This document shows positions 47,025-55,971 of a stretch of DNA of 64,000 bases, piece by piece. Origin of the DNA: Deltaproteobacteria bacterium HGW-Deltaproteobacteria-14. Lineage in GTDB: Bacteria; Myxococcota_A; UBA9042; PHBI01. Both the position numbers and the translations under genes were made by a program. Below the pieces are notes generated by a model, which did not search any database, had not been told where the DNA came from, and worked only from the letters and a program-made list of their open reading frames with translations. The stretch spans positions 1-64,000 of the forward strand of contig PHBI01000005.1 of NCBI GenBank assembly GCA_002841945.1, in the 5' to 3' direction. Positions within the stretch are counted from its first letter, which is position 1. Every line of letters starts with the position of its first letter.

Positions 47025-49466
47025 ATGCGACACAACACGACCCCGACTCTCATCGCGGCCGCCGCCGCCGCCCTGGTCCTCGCCGCCGCGTGCTCGGGCG
47101 ACGACGGAGGCCGGGACGACGGCGACGACGGGCTCACCTCGGACGCCGCCGGCGACGCGTCCGTCGCGGACACGGGCACCCTCGCCGGCTGCCAACAAGC
47201 GGCCTCCGGGGCCCCGTGCGACGACGGCGATCCGTGCACCGTGCAGGACCAGTGCTCGGGGGGCATCTGCGTCGGTGGCGACACCCTCCCCTGCGACGAC
47301 CCGTCGCCGTGCCGGGTCGGGCGCTGCGAGGCTGGCGTGGGCTGCGTCTTCACCGACGTGGCCGACGAGGAGCCGTGCTCCCTCGCGTGCTTCACCGCGG
47401 CGGCCTGCCTGGCCGGCCGCTGTGAGCCCGCGCCCGGATCGGCCAAGCCGTGCCCGAGCGCGTCGGATCCGTGCGTCGACCGCTGGTCCTGCGACCAGGC
47501 CACCGGCGAGTGCACGGTCCCCATCTACGCCCCCGCCGGCCGCGGGTGCGATCTCGACGAAGACGTCTGCACCCTCGACCGCTGCGACGGCGACGGAGCG
47601 TGCGTCGCCTCCGGCGGGTTCGAGACCTGCAGCGCCCAGGGCGCGAACAACCCGTGCTGGACCTACAGCTGCGTGAAGAAGACCGGGTGTACACGCTCCA
47701 CCTTCGTGTCGGGCGCCTCATGCGACGACCTCAACCCCTGCACCAGCAACGACACCTGCCGCTTGACCCCGAGCGGTCAGGAGGGGTGTCTCGGAGCGCC
47801 GCTGCCGATCGACGACCTCAACCCGTGCACCGACGACGCGTGCGTCGGCGGCGTCGTGAAGCACACCCCGATCGACGGGGTCGTCTGCTCCGTCGCGGGC
47901 GACCTGTGCCAAGGGACCGGGCTCTGCGACGCCGGGCAGTGCGCCACGTCGCTGGCCGTCGACTGCGACGACCACGACGTCTGCACCGCTGATCGGTGCG
48001 ACCCCGCGACCGGGCTCTGCGTCCACGACGACGGCCCGGACGGGGTCGATTGCGACGATGGGGACGCCTGCACCACGCTCGATCGCTGCGCCGGCGGGGA
48101 GTGCAAGGGGCTGCTCCTCGGCAACTGCTGCGGCAACGGGCTGTGCGAGGCGGGCGAGCAGTGCGGCTGCGCGGACTGCGAGGGCGCGACGTGCGACGAC
48201 GGCCTGATCTGCACCACCGATGACCGCTGCGGGTCGGGGCAGTGCCGCGGGGTGACCATCACCGGGTGCTGTGGCAACGGGCTCTGCGAAGACGGCGAGG
48301 CGTGTGGCTGCGTCGCGGACTGCGCCGGCGCGGCCTGCGACGACGACGCGTGCGTCGACGGCCAGACCTGCCAGGCGGACGGGAGCTGCGGCGGCGGGGC
48401 GCCGCTCGCGACGTGCTGCGGCGACGGCGTGTGCGCGCCGGGCGAGCTCTGCGACTGCGCCATCGACTGCGCCGGCGAGCCGTGCGACGACGCCCTCGCC
48501 GACACCCAGGACGACCGCTGTCAGCCCGACGGGAGCTGTCTCGGGACGGCGTGCCCCGCGGGGAGCGAGGGCGCGTTCACGCCCACCGTCGACGGCACCC
48601 TCTCCGGACGGCACGTCTACACGAGCCTGAACATCCCGGTCGACGTCACGATCAGCGGGATCGGGTCGGCTCCCCTCGAGATCGTCGTGTGCGGAGACGC
48701 GGTCATCGCCGGAACGCTCAGCGTCAGCGGCGGCAACGGGCAGTTCTCGTGGTCGGTCAACGCGACCAACGGCAACCCGAGCGGCGCGCCGGGCGCGGCC
48801 GGCGGGGTCGCATGCTGTGGCGGGGGCAACGGCGGCTCCGGCGGACACAGCCCATCGAGCACGGGCACCGTGGGCGGTGGCAGCGGCGGCGGCAAGACCG
48901 GCACCACGACGACCTCGGGGCAGTACAAGAACGGCGGCAACTCCGGCGGGGGCGGGCACGGGACCGCGGGCCGCGCGGGCTTCCAGAGTCAGTACACGGG
49001 CAACCCCGGCGTCGGCGGCGCGGCCTACGGCACCGCCGCGATGACCTCCCCGACCGGCGGCTCCGGTGGCGGCGGCGGGAGCGGCGGTCTCGGCGGCGCC
49101 AGCACCGGCTACGGCGGCAGCGGCGGCGGCGCCGGCGGCGGGATCCTCCTCTTCGAGGCCTACGGGACCCTCAGCATCACCGACACCGGCGCCGTCCGCG
49201 CCGACGGCGGCAAGGCCGGAACCAGTCAGAACTCGGGCGCCGTCGGCGACGGCGGGCACGGCGCCGGAGGCGGCGTCGTGCTGAAGGCCACCGCGATCGT
49301 GAACCACGGGGTGGTGAGCGCGCTCGGCGCCGTGAACTCGCCCATCAACGGCAGCACGGTCGACAGCGGGCGAGGCGGCGACGGCCGGATCCGGGTCGAC
49401 ACCGCCTCGGGGACGCTCCCGGTCGGCACTTTCCAACCCGCCCCGGGTTACATCGGCAGCTACTGA
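47025..49466 (+). CDS. Cys-rich and Gly-rich lipoprotein
   Basis: 813 residues. Lipobox LAAAC (Cys23), an Asp/Gly linker, then about 500 residues of cysteine-rich modules (CDDGDPCTVQDQCSGGICVG type, with CCGNGLCEDGEACGC repeats about 370-490) and a glycine/serine-rich C-terminal region (about 600-790) of the kind seen in Gly-rich surface domains. It has no catalytic motif and is probably a surface or matrix protein related in style to the 1701-residue protein. ATG 47025 gives the signal peptide. Convergent with the hydrolase lipoprotein across an AT-rich inverted repeat. Confidence 0.85.
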   Translation: MRHNTTPTLIAAAAAALVLAAACSGDDGGRDDGDDGLTSDAAGDASVADTGTLAGCQQAASGAPCDDGDPCTVQDQCSGGICVGGDTLPCDDPSPCRVGRCEAGVGCVFTDVADEEPCSLACFTAAACLAGRCEPAPGSAKPCPSASDPCVDRWSCDQATGECTVPIYAPAGRGCDLDEDVCTLDRCDGDGACVASGGFETCSAQGANNPCWTYSCVKKTGCTRSTFVSGASCDDLNPCTSNDTCRLTPSGQEGCLGAPLPIDDLNPCTDDACVGGVVKHTPIDGVVCSVAGDLCQGTGLCDAGQCATSLAVDCDDHDVCTADRCDPATGLCVHDDGPDGVDCDDGDACTTLDRCAGGECKGLLLGNCCGNGLCEAGEQCGCADCEGATCDDGLICTTDDRCGSGQCRGVTITGCCGNGLCEDGEACGCVADCAGAACDDDACVDGQTCQADGSCGGGAPLATCCGDGVCAPGELCDCAIDCAGEPCDDALADTQDDRCQPDGSCLGTACPAGSEGAFTPTVDGTLSGRHVYTSLNIPVDVTISGIGSAPLEIVVCGDAVIAGTLSVSGGNGQFSWSVNATNGNPSGAPGAAGGVACCGGGNGGSGGHSPSSTGTVGGGSGGGKTGTTTTSGQYKNGGNSGGGGHGTAGRAGFQSQYTGNPGVGGAAYGTAAMTSPTGGSGGGGGSGGLGGASTGYGGSGGGAGGGILLFEAYGTLSITDTGAVRADGGKAGTSQNSGAVGDGGHGAGGGVVLKATAIVNHGVVSALGAVNSPINGSTVDSGRGGDGRIRVDTASGTLPVGTFQPAPGYIGSY

Positions 49467-49495
49467 ACGCGCGCCGGCCTCATGCGGGGCGGCGT

Positions 49496-49553
49496 GGCAT
49501 ATTCACAGAACGCCGCCCGCCCCTGCCTTCTGCTGCCGGTCGGCGAATATGCC
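49496..49553. terminator. AT-rich inverted repeat in convergent gap
   Basis: GGCATATTC (49496-49504) and its exact complement GAATATGCC (49545-49553) flank about 40 bp; GATTTTCCGATTTTCG follows. The position between two convergent genes suggests a terminator or 3' structure. The low GC of the arms is unusual here. Confidence 0.4.
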
Positions 49554-49598
49554 GTTCACGATTTTCCGATTTTCGTCAGAGACGGGCCGGCTCGAGCG

Positions 49599-52154
49599 TC
49601 ACCGTGCGACCAGGGTCGGGACACCGTCGCGCACCCAGGTCGCCATGAACTGAGTGAACTGCCGGTTCGTGGCGGCGTCGCGGAACATCACGAAGTGCCC
49701 GTCGTAGTCGCCCGGGGTGGTCTGGACCTGCACGGCGGTGTACGACGCGCCTCCGCGCGTGACGTTGCCGGTCACCGGCGGTTCGCGCCGCACGTAGCCG
49801 TCGCTCGTGAACTGCACCGGCTCGGCCAGCTCGACGCGCATGAGGCGCCCGAAGGTCAGCGCCGTGCTGTTCGGCGTGTAGCTGTCGTCGCGACCGACGA
49901 CGTGCAGGGTGTGCTGCGGCGTGACGCCCACGCGCACGCTGTCGAAGAGCTGCCGGGCGTGGTTCTCCGGATCGAGGGGATCGAACAGGCCCTGGATGAG
50001 GCCCATGACGGGGTGGTTGTCGCTCACCGTGCCCAGCCCGGTGTCGGTCAGCTCTTGGAGCGCGACCGCGACGGCCTGCGGCACGTTGACCGGCTGGGTC
50101 TTGCCGAGCAGCCCCTGCACCAACCCAGCGCCCGCGCCGCTCCACACGTCGAGCTTGAGCGCTGGCTCGTAGGGGGCGGCCAGCGGCCCGGTCGTCGCGC
50201 CCTGGCTGTGGCCGATGTAGGCGATCTTGTCCAAATCGAAGCGGATCTCCGCCCCGGTCGGGCTCGACGCCGCGTCGACGGTGAACGCCTCGACCGCCTG
50301 CACCAGGGCGAAGGTGTCAGCCGCTCCTTGATACAGGTTGCCGCGCGCCGCGATGGGGTTGGCGAAGTTGTAGAAGAGGCCCTCGGGGTCGAGATCGCTG
50401 TGGCGTCGCTCGCCGTGCATCGGGCCATCCCAGCCGACGACGGCGATCCCGACGGCGTCGGCGCCGACCGTGACGTGGGCGAGGGCCGCGCCGGCGTCGC
50501 CGACCGACGAGCGGAAGGTCCCCCCGGTCCCGTGCCCGAAGATCGCGATCGGCCAGCCGGCGGCCGGCATGTCGAGGTTCTTCGGGACCGTCAGGCTGAC
50601 GCACACGTCCTCGGTGCCGTTGAGCGTCACCGAGCCGTCCGCGGCGACGGCGATCTGGCCGCCGTCTTCCGGCCGCAGGTAGGGGCGCGTCCCGCCCTGC
50701 ACGACCGGCAGCGGGAGCCGCAGGTGGAGCTCCCAGAAGTCCCCGCTGGCGGCCGCGCAGCCGCGGACGTGCTCATCGCCGGTGAGCCCGTCGTCGCACG
50801 GCGAGACCACCCCGGCGTCGCACAGGGTCAGCGCCTTCGGGATCGGCGCCGGGGTCGCGCGGACCGCCTCACGGAGCCTCGGCAGCACGTCGTCGACGGC
50901 CTGGGTCGTGAACACGGCGGCGGCGATGACGCGATCGGCGCCGACCTCGGCCTCCGGATCGACGAGGTAGGCGCGGAGCGGCGCGTAGGCGTCCCAGGCG
51001 GCGCCGAGGGTCGCGTCGGCGGGCCGAGCGGCGCCGAGCAGCGCGCCCATGTCCGCGTCCGCCGTGAGCTCGACCCCGTCGGGGGTCCTCACGCCGCGCG
51101 CGAGAATGACGGCGTAGGTCGTCTCGGGACGCAGCGGCGAGTCCCAGGACGGCTTGACCGAGAGCGACCGCGGGCAGAGGTAGCGGGATCCTCCGTCGGT
51201 GAGCGCGTAGCCGTACGCGGGGCGCGTGTTGTAGCCCGGGCTGCCCGGCGTGATGTCGAGGAAGTAGAGGGTCGGCTCGCCCGGGGGCGGGTCGGCGATG
51301 CCCTGGGCCCAGACGCTGCCGAGCTCGAACAGGGTCGAGAAGCGGAAGATCACCACCGGCACGGTCGAGAAGCCCACCTCCACCCGCTCGATGGCGTCGA
51401 TGATGCGGGCGACCGGATCGAAGCCGACGAGCCCCGGCCCCGGCGTCGGGAAGCCGGCCAGGTCGATGTGACCGGCCTTCATGCGGATGTCGTTCGGGTA
51501 CGGCAGCCGAAAGAACTCCTCGGGGGTCTCTCCGGCCCGCGGGACCTCGAAGTAGACCCGCGGCGCGCCGACGTCGTCGACCGGGGCACAGGAGACGCCA
51601 GCCCAAGGCCTGAGGCCAAAGACAACGCTGCCGGCGCCGCAGGTCCCGTCGGCGGTGCACGCGAGCCCCGCGAGGCAGTCGACGGTCTCGGCGCAGGCGG
51701 CCTCGAGATCGCCCGCACCGGCGGCGGCGCAGGACCCGGAGAAGCCGGTCGAGGCGCACACGAGCCCCCGCTGGCAGTCCGCGGCGGTGGAGCAGACCGC
51801 GCCCAGGTCGCCCTCCCCGGCCGCCTCGCAGATCCCCCTCACCCCGCAGTAGAGCCCCGCCGCGCACTCGTCGGTGAGGATGCACGGGCGATTGGCGAGG
51901 GAGTCCCCCACGGCCTTGCAGGCGCCGTCGACGCACCTCAGCCCGAAGCGGCACTCGGGCACGCCCCCGGCGTTGTCCGTACAGAGGTCGCCGACCCCCT
52001 TGCCCACCGTCGGGTCGACGTTGATGTCGGCCGAGATGTCCACGGCGATGTCCGGGAGCGTGAAGAGCTGCTCGCTGTCGAACAGCCCGCAGCCGCCGAC
52101 CGCGGTCGCGAGCCCGAGGCAGGTGGCGATGAGCGAACGACGCGACGACTCCAT
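49599..52154 (-). CDS. Lipoprotein with Cys-rich region and alpha/beta-hydrolase domain
   Basis: 851 residues. Lipobox AVGGC (Cys22), cysteine-rich segments (about 55-180; CRFGLRCVDGACKAVGD style), then an alpha/beta-hydrolase region with an oxyanion-type IFGHGTGG, and the nucleophile elbow GHSQGA (G-x-S-x-G) near residue 675, DGHF near the C-terminus as the likely His region. Similar large myxobacterial lipoproteins are annotated as esterase-like; substrate unknown. ATG 52154 has GGGAGGTG upstream and begins the signal; an upstream extension of 39 codons is rejected. Confidence 0.82.
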   Translation of the reverse strand: MESSRRSLIATCLGLATAVGGCGLFDSEQLFTLPDIAVDISADINVDPTVGKGVGDLCTDNAGGVPECRFGLRCVDGACKAVGDSLANRPCILTDECAAGLYCGVRGICEAAGEGDLGAVCSTAADCQRGLVCASTGFSGSCAAAGAGDLEAACAETVDCLAGLACTADGTCGAGSVVFGLRPWAGVSCAPVDDVGAPRVYFEVPRAGETPEEFFRLPYPNDIRMKAGHIDLAGFPTPGPGLVGFDPVARIIDAIERVEVGFSTVPVVIFRFSTLFELGSVWAQGIADPPPGEPTLYFLDITPGSPGYNTRPAYGYALTDGGSRYLCPRSLSVKPSWDSPLRPETTYAVILARGVRTPDGVELTADADMGALLGAARPADATLGAAWDAYAPLRAYLVDPEAEVGADRVIAAAVFTTQAVDDVLPRLREAVRATPAPIPKALTLCDAGVVSPCDDGLTGDEHVRGCAAASGDFWELHLRLPLPVVQGGTRPYLRPEDGGQIAVAADGSVTLNGTEDVCVSLTVPKNLDMPAAGWPIAIFGHGTGGTFRSSVGDAGAALAHVTVGADAVGIAVVGWDGPMHGERRHSDLDPEGLFYNFANPIAARGNLYQGAADTFALVQAVEAFTVDAASSPTGAEIRFDLDKIAYIGHSQGATTGPLAAPYEPALKLDVWSGAGAGLVQGLLGKTQPVNVPQAVAVALQELTDTGLGTVSDNHPVMGLIQGLFDPLDPENHARQLFDSVRVGVTPQHTLHVVGRDDSYTPNSTALTFGRLMRVELAEPVQFTSDGYVRREPPVTGNVTRGGASYTAVQVQTTPGDYDGHFVMFRDAATNRQFTQFMATWVRDGVPTLVAR

Positions 52155-52293
52155 GGCGGACACCTCCCGGGGGGCGTGGCGGGTGCGTTGCGGGCGAGCT
52201 GAGACCCTCGCGGCCACACCCCGCGACGAGCGCGTCCCGGCACGGTAGCATCGGCGTCCGGTCGACGCCACGGGGCGCTCGCCGGGCGGTCGC

Positions 52294-52941
52294 TCAGCCG
52301 GTGGGCGGGCCCGCGGACTTCGTCCGAGCCGCGACCGCGCGCAGGAAGCCGACGAAGTACTGGCCAGCGCTGAGCACGCTGAAGACCATCGACAGGGCGA
52401 GCAGCATCACGCCGAGCGCGTTGAAGTCGATGACCCCCGCGGCCACCCCGAAGTCGATGAGGTAGCGGCCGTCGAGCAGCAACGCGACGATGCCGATCAG
52501 CTGGAAGGCGGTCTTGAACTTGCCGCTCTGGACCACGTCGATCGACAGCCCCTCGGTGGACGCGATGGAGCGGAGCCCGGTGACGGTGATCTCGCGCGAC
52601 AGCAGCAGCACCACGAACCAGCCCGGGATGCGCTGGAGCTCCGCCGCGATGATCAGCGTCGCGAGCACGATCAGCTTGTCGGCGAGCGGGTCGAGGAACT
52701 TGCCGATGACGCTCACGAGGCCGCGCTTGCGCGCCAGGTAGCCGTCGAGCCAGTCGGTGATCGCGGCGATGGCGAACAGCAGCGTCGCGAAGAAGTTGCC
52801 GACCGGCGTGTCGAGCAACATCAGCAGCATGACCGGCGGGATCAGGACGATCCGGGACATGGTCAGGAGGTTAGGGAGGTTCGTCAGCTCCTCCCGCAGG
52901 GAGCGCGGCGTCCTCGGCGTCTTCACGGCGTCGGTACCCAT
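52294..52941 (-). CDS. pgsA: CDP-diacylglycerol-glycerol-3-phosphate 3-phosphatidyltransferase
   Basis: 215 residues, an inner-membrane CDP-alcohol phosphatidyltransferase making phosphatidylglycerol phosphate from CDP-diacylglycerol and glycerol-3-phosphate. The family motif D(x)2DG(x)2AR...G(x)3D(x)3D is complete in DWLDGYLARKRG plus GKFLDPLADK. N-terminal NLPNLLTMSRI matches PgsA. Five or six membrane helices. ATG 52941 is the only reasonable start. Divergent from the HU-like gene. Confidence 0.92.
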   Translation of the reverse strand: MGTDAVKTPRTPRSLREELTNLPNLLTMSRIVLIPPVMLLMLLDTPVGNFFATLLFAIAAITDWLDGYLARKRGLVSVIGKFLDPLADKLIVLATLIIAAELQRIPGWFVVLLLSREITVTGLRSIASTEGLSIDVVQSGKFKTAFQLIGIVALLLDGRYLIDFGVAAGVIDFNALGVMLLALSMVFSVLSAGQYFVGFLRAVAARTKSAGPPTG

Positions 52942-53006
52942 CGCGACGAGACCTTAGTATGAACCCACCGCGAACGCATCCGGAGACTCGTGCCCCTCGT
53001 GAACAA

Positions 53007-53294
53007 GTGAACAAGACCGAGCTCGTGAAGACCCTGGCCTCCCGCACCGGCCTCAACCAGCGCGACGTCGGCGCGGTCCTCGACGCCCTGTTCGACCCCG
53101 CCGGCGGGGTCGTCCCGGGTGAGCTCGCCGCCGGACGCGCCGTCGCCATCCGCGGCTTCGGGACGTTCGAGGTCCGCTTGGCGGCGCCGCGCCTCGCGCG
53201 CAACCCCCGCACCGGCGAGCCGGTGCAGATCCCGGCCCAGGCGCGGCCCACGTGGCGCCCCGCAGCGCCCCTGCGCGAGCGGCTGAACGGCTGA
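53007..53294 (+). CDS. HU/IHF-family DNA-binding protein
   Basis: 95 residues from GTG 53007, beginning (M)NKTELVKTLASRTGLNQRDVG, the canonical HU N-terminus; GRAVAIRGFGTFEVRLAAPRLARNPRTGEP covers the flexible DNA-binding arm (shown here in part). HU/IHF proteins bend and compact DNA as dimers. An ATG at 52959 would add 16 residues with no family match and would leave only 17 bp to the divergent pgsA start; neither start has a good ribosome site. A strong hairpin follows the stop. Confidence 0.88.
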   Translation: MNKTELVKTLASRTGLNQRDVGAVLDALFDPAGGVVPGELAAGRAVAIRGFGTFEVRLAAPRLARNPRTGEPVQIPAQARPTWRPAAPLRERLNG

Positions 53295-53325
53295 CTCGCG
53301 CGCCCCTCGTTGCAACGCACATATG

Positions 53326-53363
53326 ACAACGCCAGCCTTCCAAAACGGAGAGGCTGGCGTTGT
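53326..53363. terminator. Bidirectional 13-bp hairpin
   Basis: ACAACGCCAGCCT (53326-53338) pairs exactly with 53351-53363 around a 12-nt A-rich loop. It lies between the convergent HU-like and HEAT-repeat genes and would serve both. Confidence 0.75.
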
Positions 53364-53386
53364 GTTGCGTCGCAACAGAGCGCTGG

Positions 53387-55063
53387 CTACTTCCTGCGGC
53401 TGAGCGCGTTGCCGAGGGCGGTCAGCTCGTCGCGCCAGTAGACGTCGCTCTCGGAGAGCTCCGACACGATCTTGAGGAGCCGGGCCGCGGCGACCGCGTT
53501 GCCGAGGCGCGCGATCCCGATGAGCGCGAAGTTCTTGGTGTCGAGCTGCGCCTTCTCCGCGCTGTTGAAGGCGGCGAACATGGCGTCGACGACGCGCTGA
53601 CGGTCGCCGATCTTGCCCCGCGCGAGGATGTTCAGAGCCTTCACCTGCTCGTTCTGGTCCTTGCTCTGGATCTTCTTGAGCCAGCAGCTCTCGTTGTCCT
53701 GACACTCGCGGGTCGCGTTGAGGTAGACGCCGACCTGGTCGATGGTCAGCTTGAAGCCGTCGCGCTCGGCCGTGTAGTAGGCCTCCTCCTGCCGGAGCGT
53801 CTCGAGCTGGGACTCGTCCGGACCAGCGGCGATCTTGCCCTTGATCTCCTCGACCTTCACCTCGGACTTCCCGAGGGCCTCCTTGAGGGCGTCGACGTGG
53901 ACGTTGAGGTCCTTGTCGATCGCGGTGAGCGTCGCGTTGTCGACCGCGAGGGACAGCTGCTGGAGCAGCGGCCGCTTGAACTCCTCGGTCGGCTCGTTCT
54001 TCCAGGCCTCGACCAGCGCCGTGAGCGCGGGCTCGCTGCCGATCGCCGCGAGGGCGAAGGCGGCGTTGAGGCGCTGCCCGCGCGTGTCGGCGGCAGGGTC
54101 CTTGACGACCTTGCCCAGGGTCTCCACCGCCTGGTCGGTGCCGAGCCGCGACAGCGCCAGCATGATGACCTTGAGGCGCGTCTTCTGACCGTTGATCCAC
54201 GCCTCGAGCGCCTTGTCGCTGACCCCGGCGGGGGGCACGAGCTCGTCGGAGAGGCTCTTCGCGAGCGCCGGCACCGCCTTCGGATCCATCGTGTCGCCGA
54301 GCATCTGGACCGTCTTCGGGCCATAGCGCGACTCCCAGTCCTGGACGCCGATGCCGCGGGTGTAGTTCTTGATGTCCTGGTCGTCGCCGGCGAGCACGCC
54401 CTCGACCTTCTCGCGCACGCCGGTGCCGATGCGCGTGAGCGCGATGCGCGCGTTGCGGTAGACCTCGGCCGCCTTGTTCGTCCGGGAGTAGGCCATCTTG
54501 ACGATGGTCGGGACGGCCTTGACGCTCGCGATCTCGCCGAGCACGTCGATGGCCTTCGCGTTCACCTCGAACCCCTGGATGTTGGGGTCGTAGCCGGCGA
54601 GCGCGATCAGCGTGTCCTCGAGCGCCTTCGGGTCCTCGAAGGCCAGGATCGCGGTCAAAGCCGCGTCGCGGCTCTCGGCGAGCTTGTCGTCGGTGAGGAT
54701 CTTGACGAGCTCGCCCTTGGTCTCCGTCAGGCGCCAGTCGGCGATGATGGAGGCGGCCAGCTTCGCGTAGGTCTCCGACCGCAGCGCCATCTTGAGGATC
54801 GGCACCGACGCCTGCTTGTCGCCGATCTCCTTGATCTTCTGGAGGATGGACTCCTGGAACTGGCCCTCCTCGTAGAGCTGCTGCAGCACCGGGATCGCCG
54901 ACGAACAGCGCAGCTCGCCGACCTTCTTCAACGCCCGGTCCACGGCGGACGACTTGGCGAGCTTCTCGGTCCAGAACTCGCAGGTGTCCTCTTCGCCCTT
55001 GAAACAACCCGTGCTCGCCATGGTCAGCGATGCCACCAAGAGCGCCCCGATGAGTCTATTCAT
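53387..55063 (-). CDS. HEAT-repeat lipoprotein
   Basis: 558 residues. Lipobox MASTGC (Cys20). The mature part is almost entirely paired helices with HEAT-like periodicity (AIPVLQQLYEEG, AAVP-type turns such as ASVPILKMAL, AVPTIVKMAY and AVPALAKSL, RLGTDQAVETLGKV), with one predicted coiled-coil insertion (about 370-415). HEAT scaffolds bind other proteins; the partner is unknown. ATG 55063 gives the lipoprotein signal. Confidence 0.82.
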   Translation of the reverse strand: MNRLIGALLVASLTMASTGCFKGEEDTCEFWTEKLAKSSAVDRALKKVGELRCSSAIPVLQQLYEEGQFQESILQKIKEIGDKQASVPILKMALRSETYAKLAASIIADWRLTETKGELVKILTDDKLAESRDAALTAILAFEDPKALEDTLIALAGYDPNIQGFEVNAKAIDVLGEIASVKAVPTIVKMAYSRTNKAAEVYRNARIALTRIGTGVREKVEGVLAGDDQDIKNYTRGIGVQDWESRYGPKTVQMLGDTMDPKAVPALAKSLSDELVPPAGVSDKALEAWINGQKTRLKVIMLALSRLGTDQAVETLGKVVKDPAADTRGQRLNAAFALAAIGSEPALTALVEAWKNEPTEEFKRPLLQQLSLAVDNATLTAIDKDLNVHVDALKEALGKSEVKVEEIKGKIAAGPDESQLETLRQEEAYYTAERDGFKLTIDQVGVYLNATRECQDNESCWLKKIQSKDQNEQVKALNILARGKIGDRQRVVDAMFAAFNSAEKAQLDTKNFALIGIARLGNAVAAARLLKIVSELSESDVYWRDELTALGNALSRRK

Positions 55064-55367
55064 GCTCGCCTCTTTTGCCCGATAACGTGCGTCCCGGCCT
55101 CATGGAACGCAGGTGTGCGTTACCGCGCGCCGCGTCCACGGTCAACCACCGCCCGATGGCGCGCGGCGCCGGGCTCGTGTTGCGCTGCACGGGTCGCGCG
55201 GACACCCAGCTAGACGGCTCGTGACATGCGATCCGGGGGCGCCTCGGCGCCACCGCACGGTGCCGGTTACATGGCAGGTGAATGCGCTGGGGGACCACTC
55301 GTCTCAAGGCCCGGACGATCGGTCGCGAACCCCCGCGGCCAAGTACAACGACGGAGGTAGGACCCTT
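55064..55367. other. 304-bp divergent intergenic region
   Basis: Lies between the starts of the HEAT-repeat lipoprotein and the 162-residue secreted protein. No reading frame of interest. Contains scattered imperfect inverted sequence (TAACG...CGTTA about 55083-55120) and the GGAGG ribosome site of the downstream gene. Confidence 0.5.
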
Positions 55368-55856
55368 ATGACGATGCGACGACTGACCCTTGGGATCGCG
55401 GCCCTGATGACCATCGCCTTCACCGGCAGCGCGCTCGCGAGCGACGCGATCCCGGCCCGGCAGGCGCAGATGCGAGACGCGCTGCGGGTGATGAACTTCG
55501 ACCTCGGCAACGAGCGCGTGACCTTCAACAAGCGCGGCCGCCGTGACCTCGAGCTCGTGTCGCACTCGCGCCGCGGGGACGTGGTCAAGGAGATGCAGCA
55601 GGCGTACCGCACCAAGCGGGCGCTGCCGAACGGCTACAAGGTGAAGGGCTGGGCGCACATCATCGCCACCGACTCCTACACCTTCACGCTGCAGAACGAC
55701 TCCGAGGCCACCTTCGTGGCCGAGGTGATGGCCGACGGCCCTGGCAGCCGGATCAAGCTCTGGGGGACGGCCTACAAGTTCCGCCCCGAGCGCAAGCCGC
55801 TGTCGGAGATCCCGCGCCGCTACGTGCGGCCCTCCGGTGCGACCGTCGTCCGGTAG
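55368..55856 (+). CDS. Secreted small basic protein of unknown function
   Basis: 162 residues with a signal peptide (about 1-25, ending GSALAS). The mature protein is strand-rich and basic (FNKRGRRDLELVSHSRRGDV, RPERKPLSEIPRRYVR). Not recognised. ATG 55368 has GGAGGTAGG upstream; ATG 55374 is a close alternative. A perfect hairpin follows the stop. Confidence 0.75.
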   Translation: MTMRRLTLGIAALMTIAFTGSALASDAIPARQAQMRDALRVMNFDLGNERVTFNKRGRRDLELVSHSRRGDVVKEMQQAYRTKRALPNGYKVKGWAHIIATDSYTFTLQNDSEATFVAEVMADGPGSRIKLWGTAYKFRPERKPLSEIPRRYVRPSGATVVR

Positions 55857-55878
55857 CGCTCCCCGAGAGGCCACGACC

Positions 55879-55910
55879 CGAAGCCCCGAGCCCACCCGCT
55901 CGGGGCTTCG
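55879..55910. terminator. Perfect 12-bp hairpin between convergent genes
   Basis: CGAAGCCCCGAG (55879-55890) pairs with 55899-55910 across an 8-nt loop, after the small secreted protein gene and before the end of the GH18 gene. Confidence 0.65.
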
Positions 55911-55971
55911 GCGTATCAGGTCGGGCCGCCGCGCGCCGCGAGGCACACGCCGCCACCCAACGAACGCCGGC

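Noticed and set aside
49482..52202. Open plus-strand frame of 906 codons
   Set aside because: Shadow of the alpha/beta-hydrolase lipoprotein gene on the minus strand.
52959..53006. Longer HU-like protein starting at ATG 52959
   Set aside because: Adds 16 residues not found in the family and leaves only 17 bp to pgsA; GTG 53007 matches the canonical NKTELV start. Not fully excluded.
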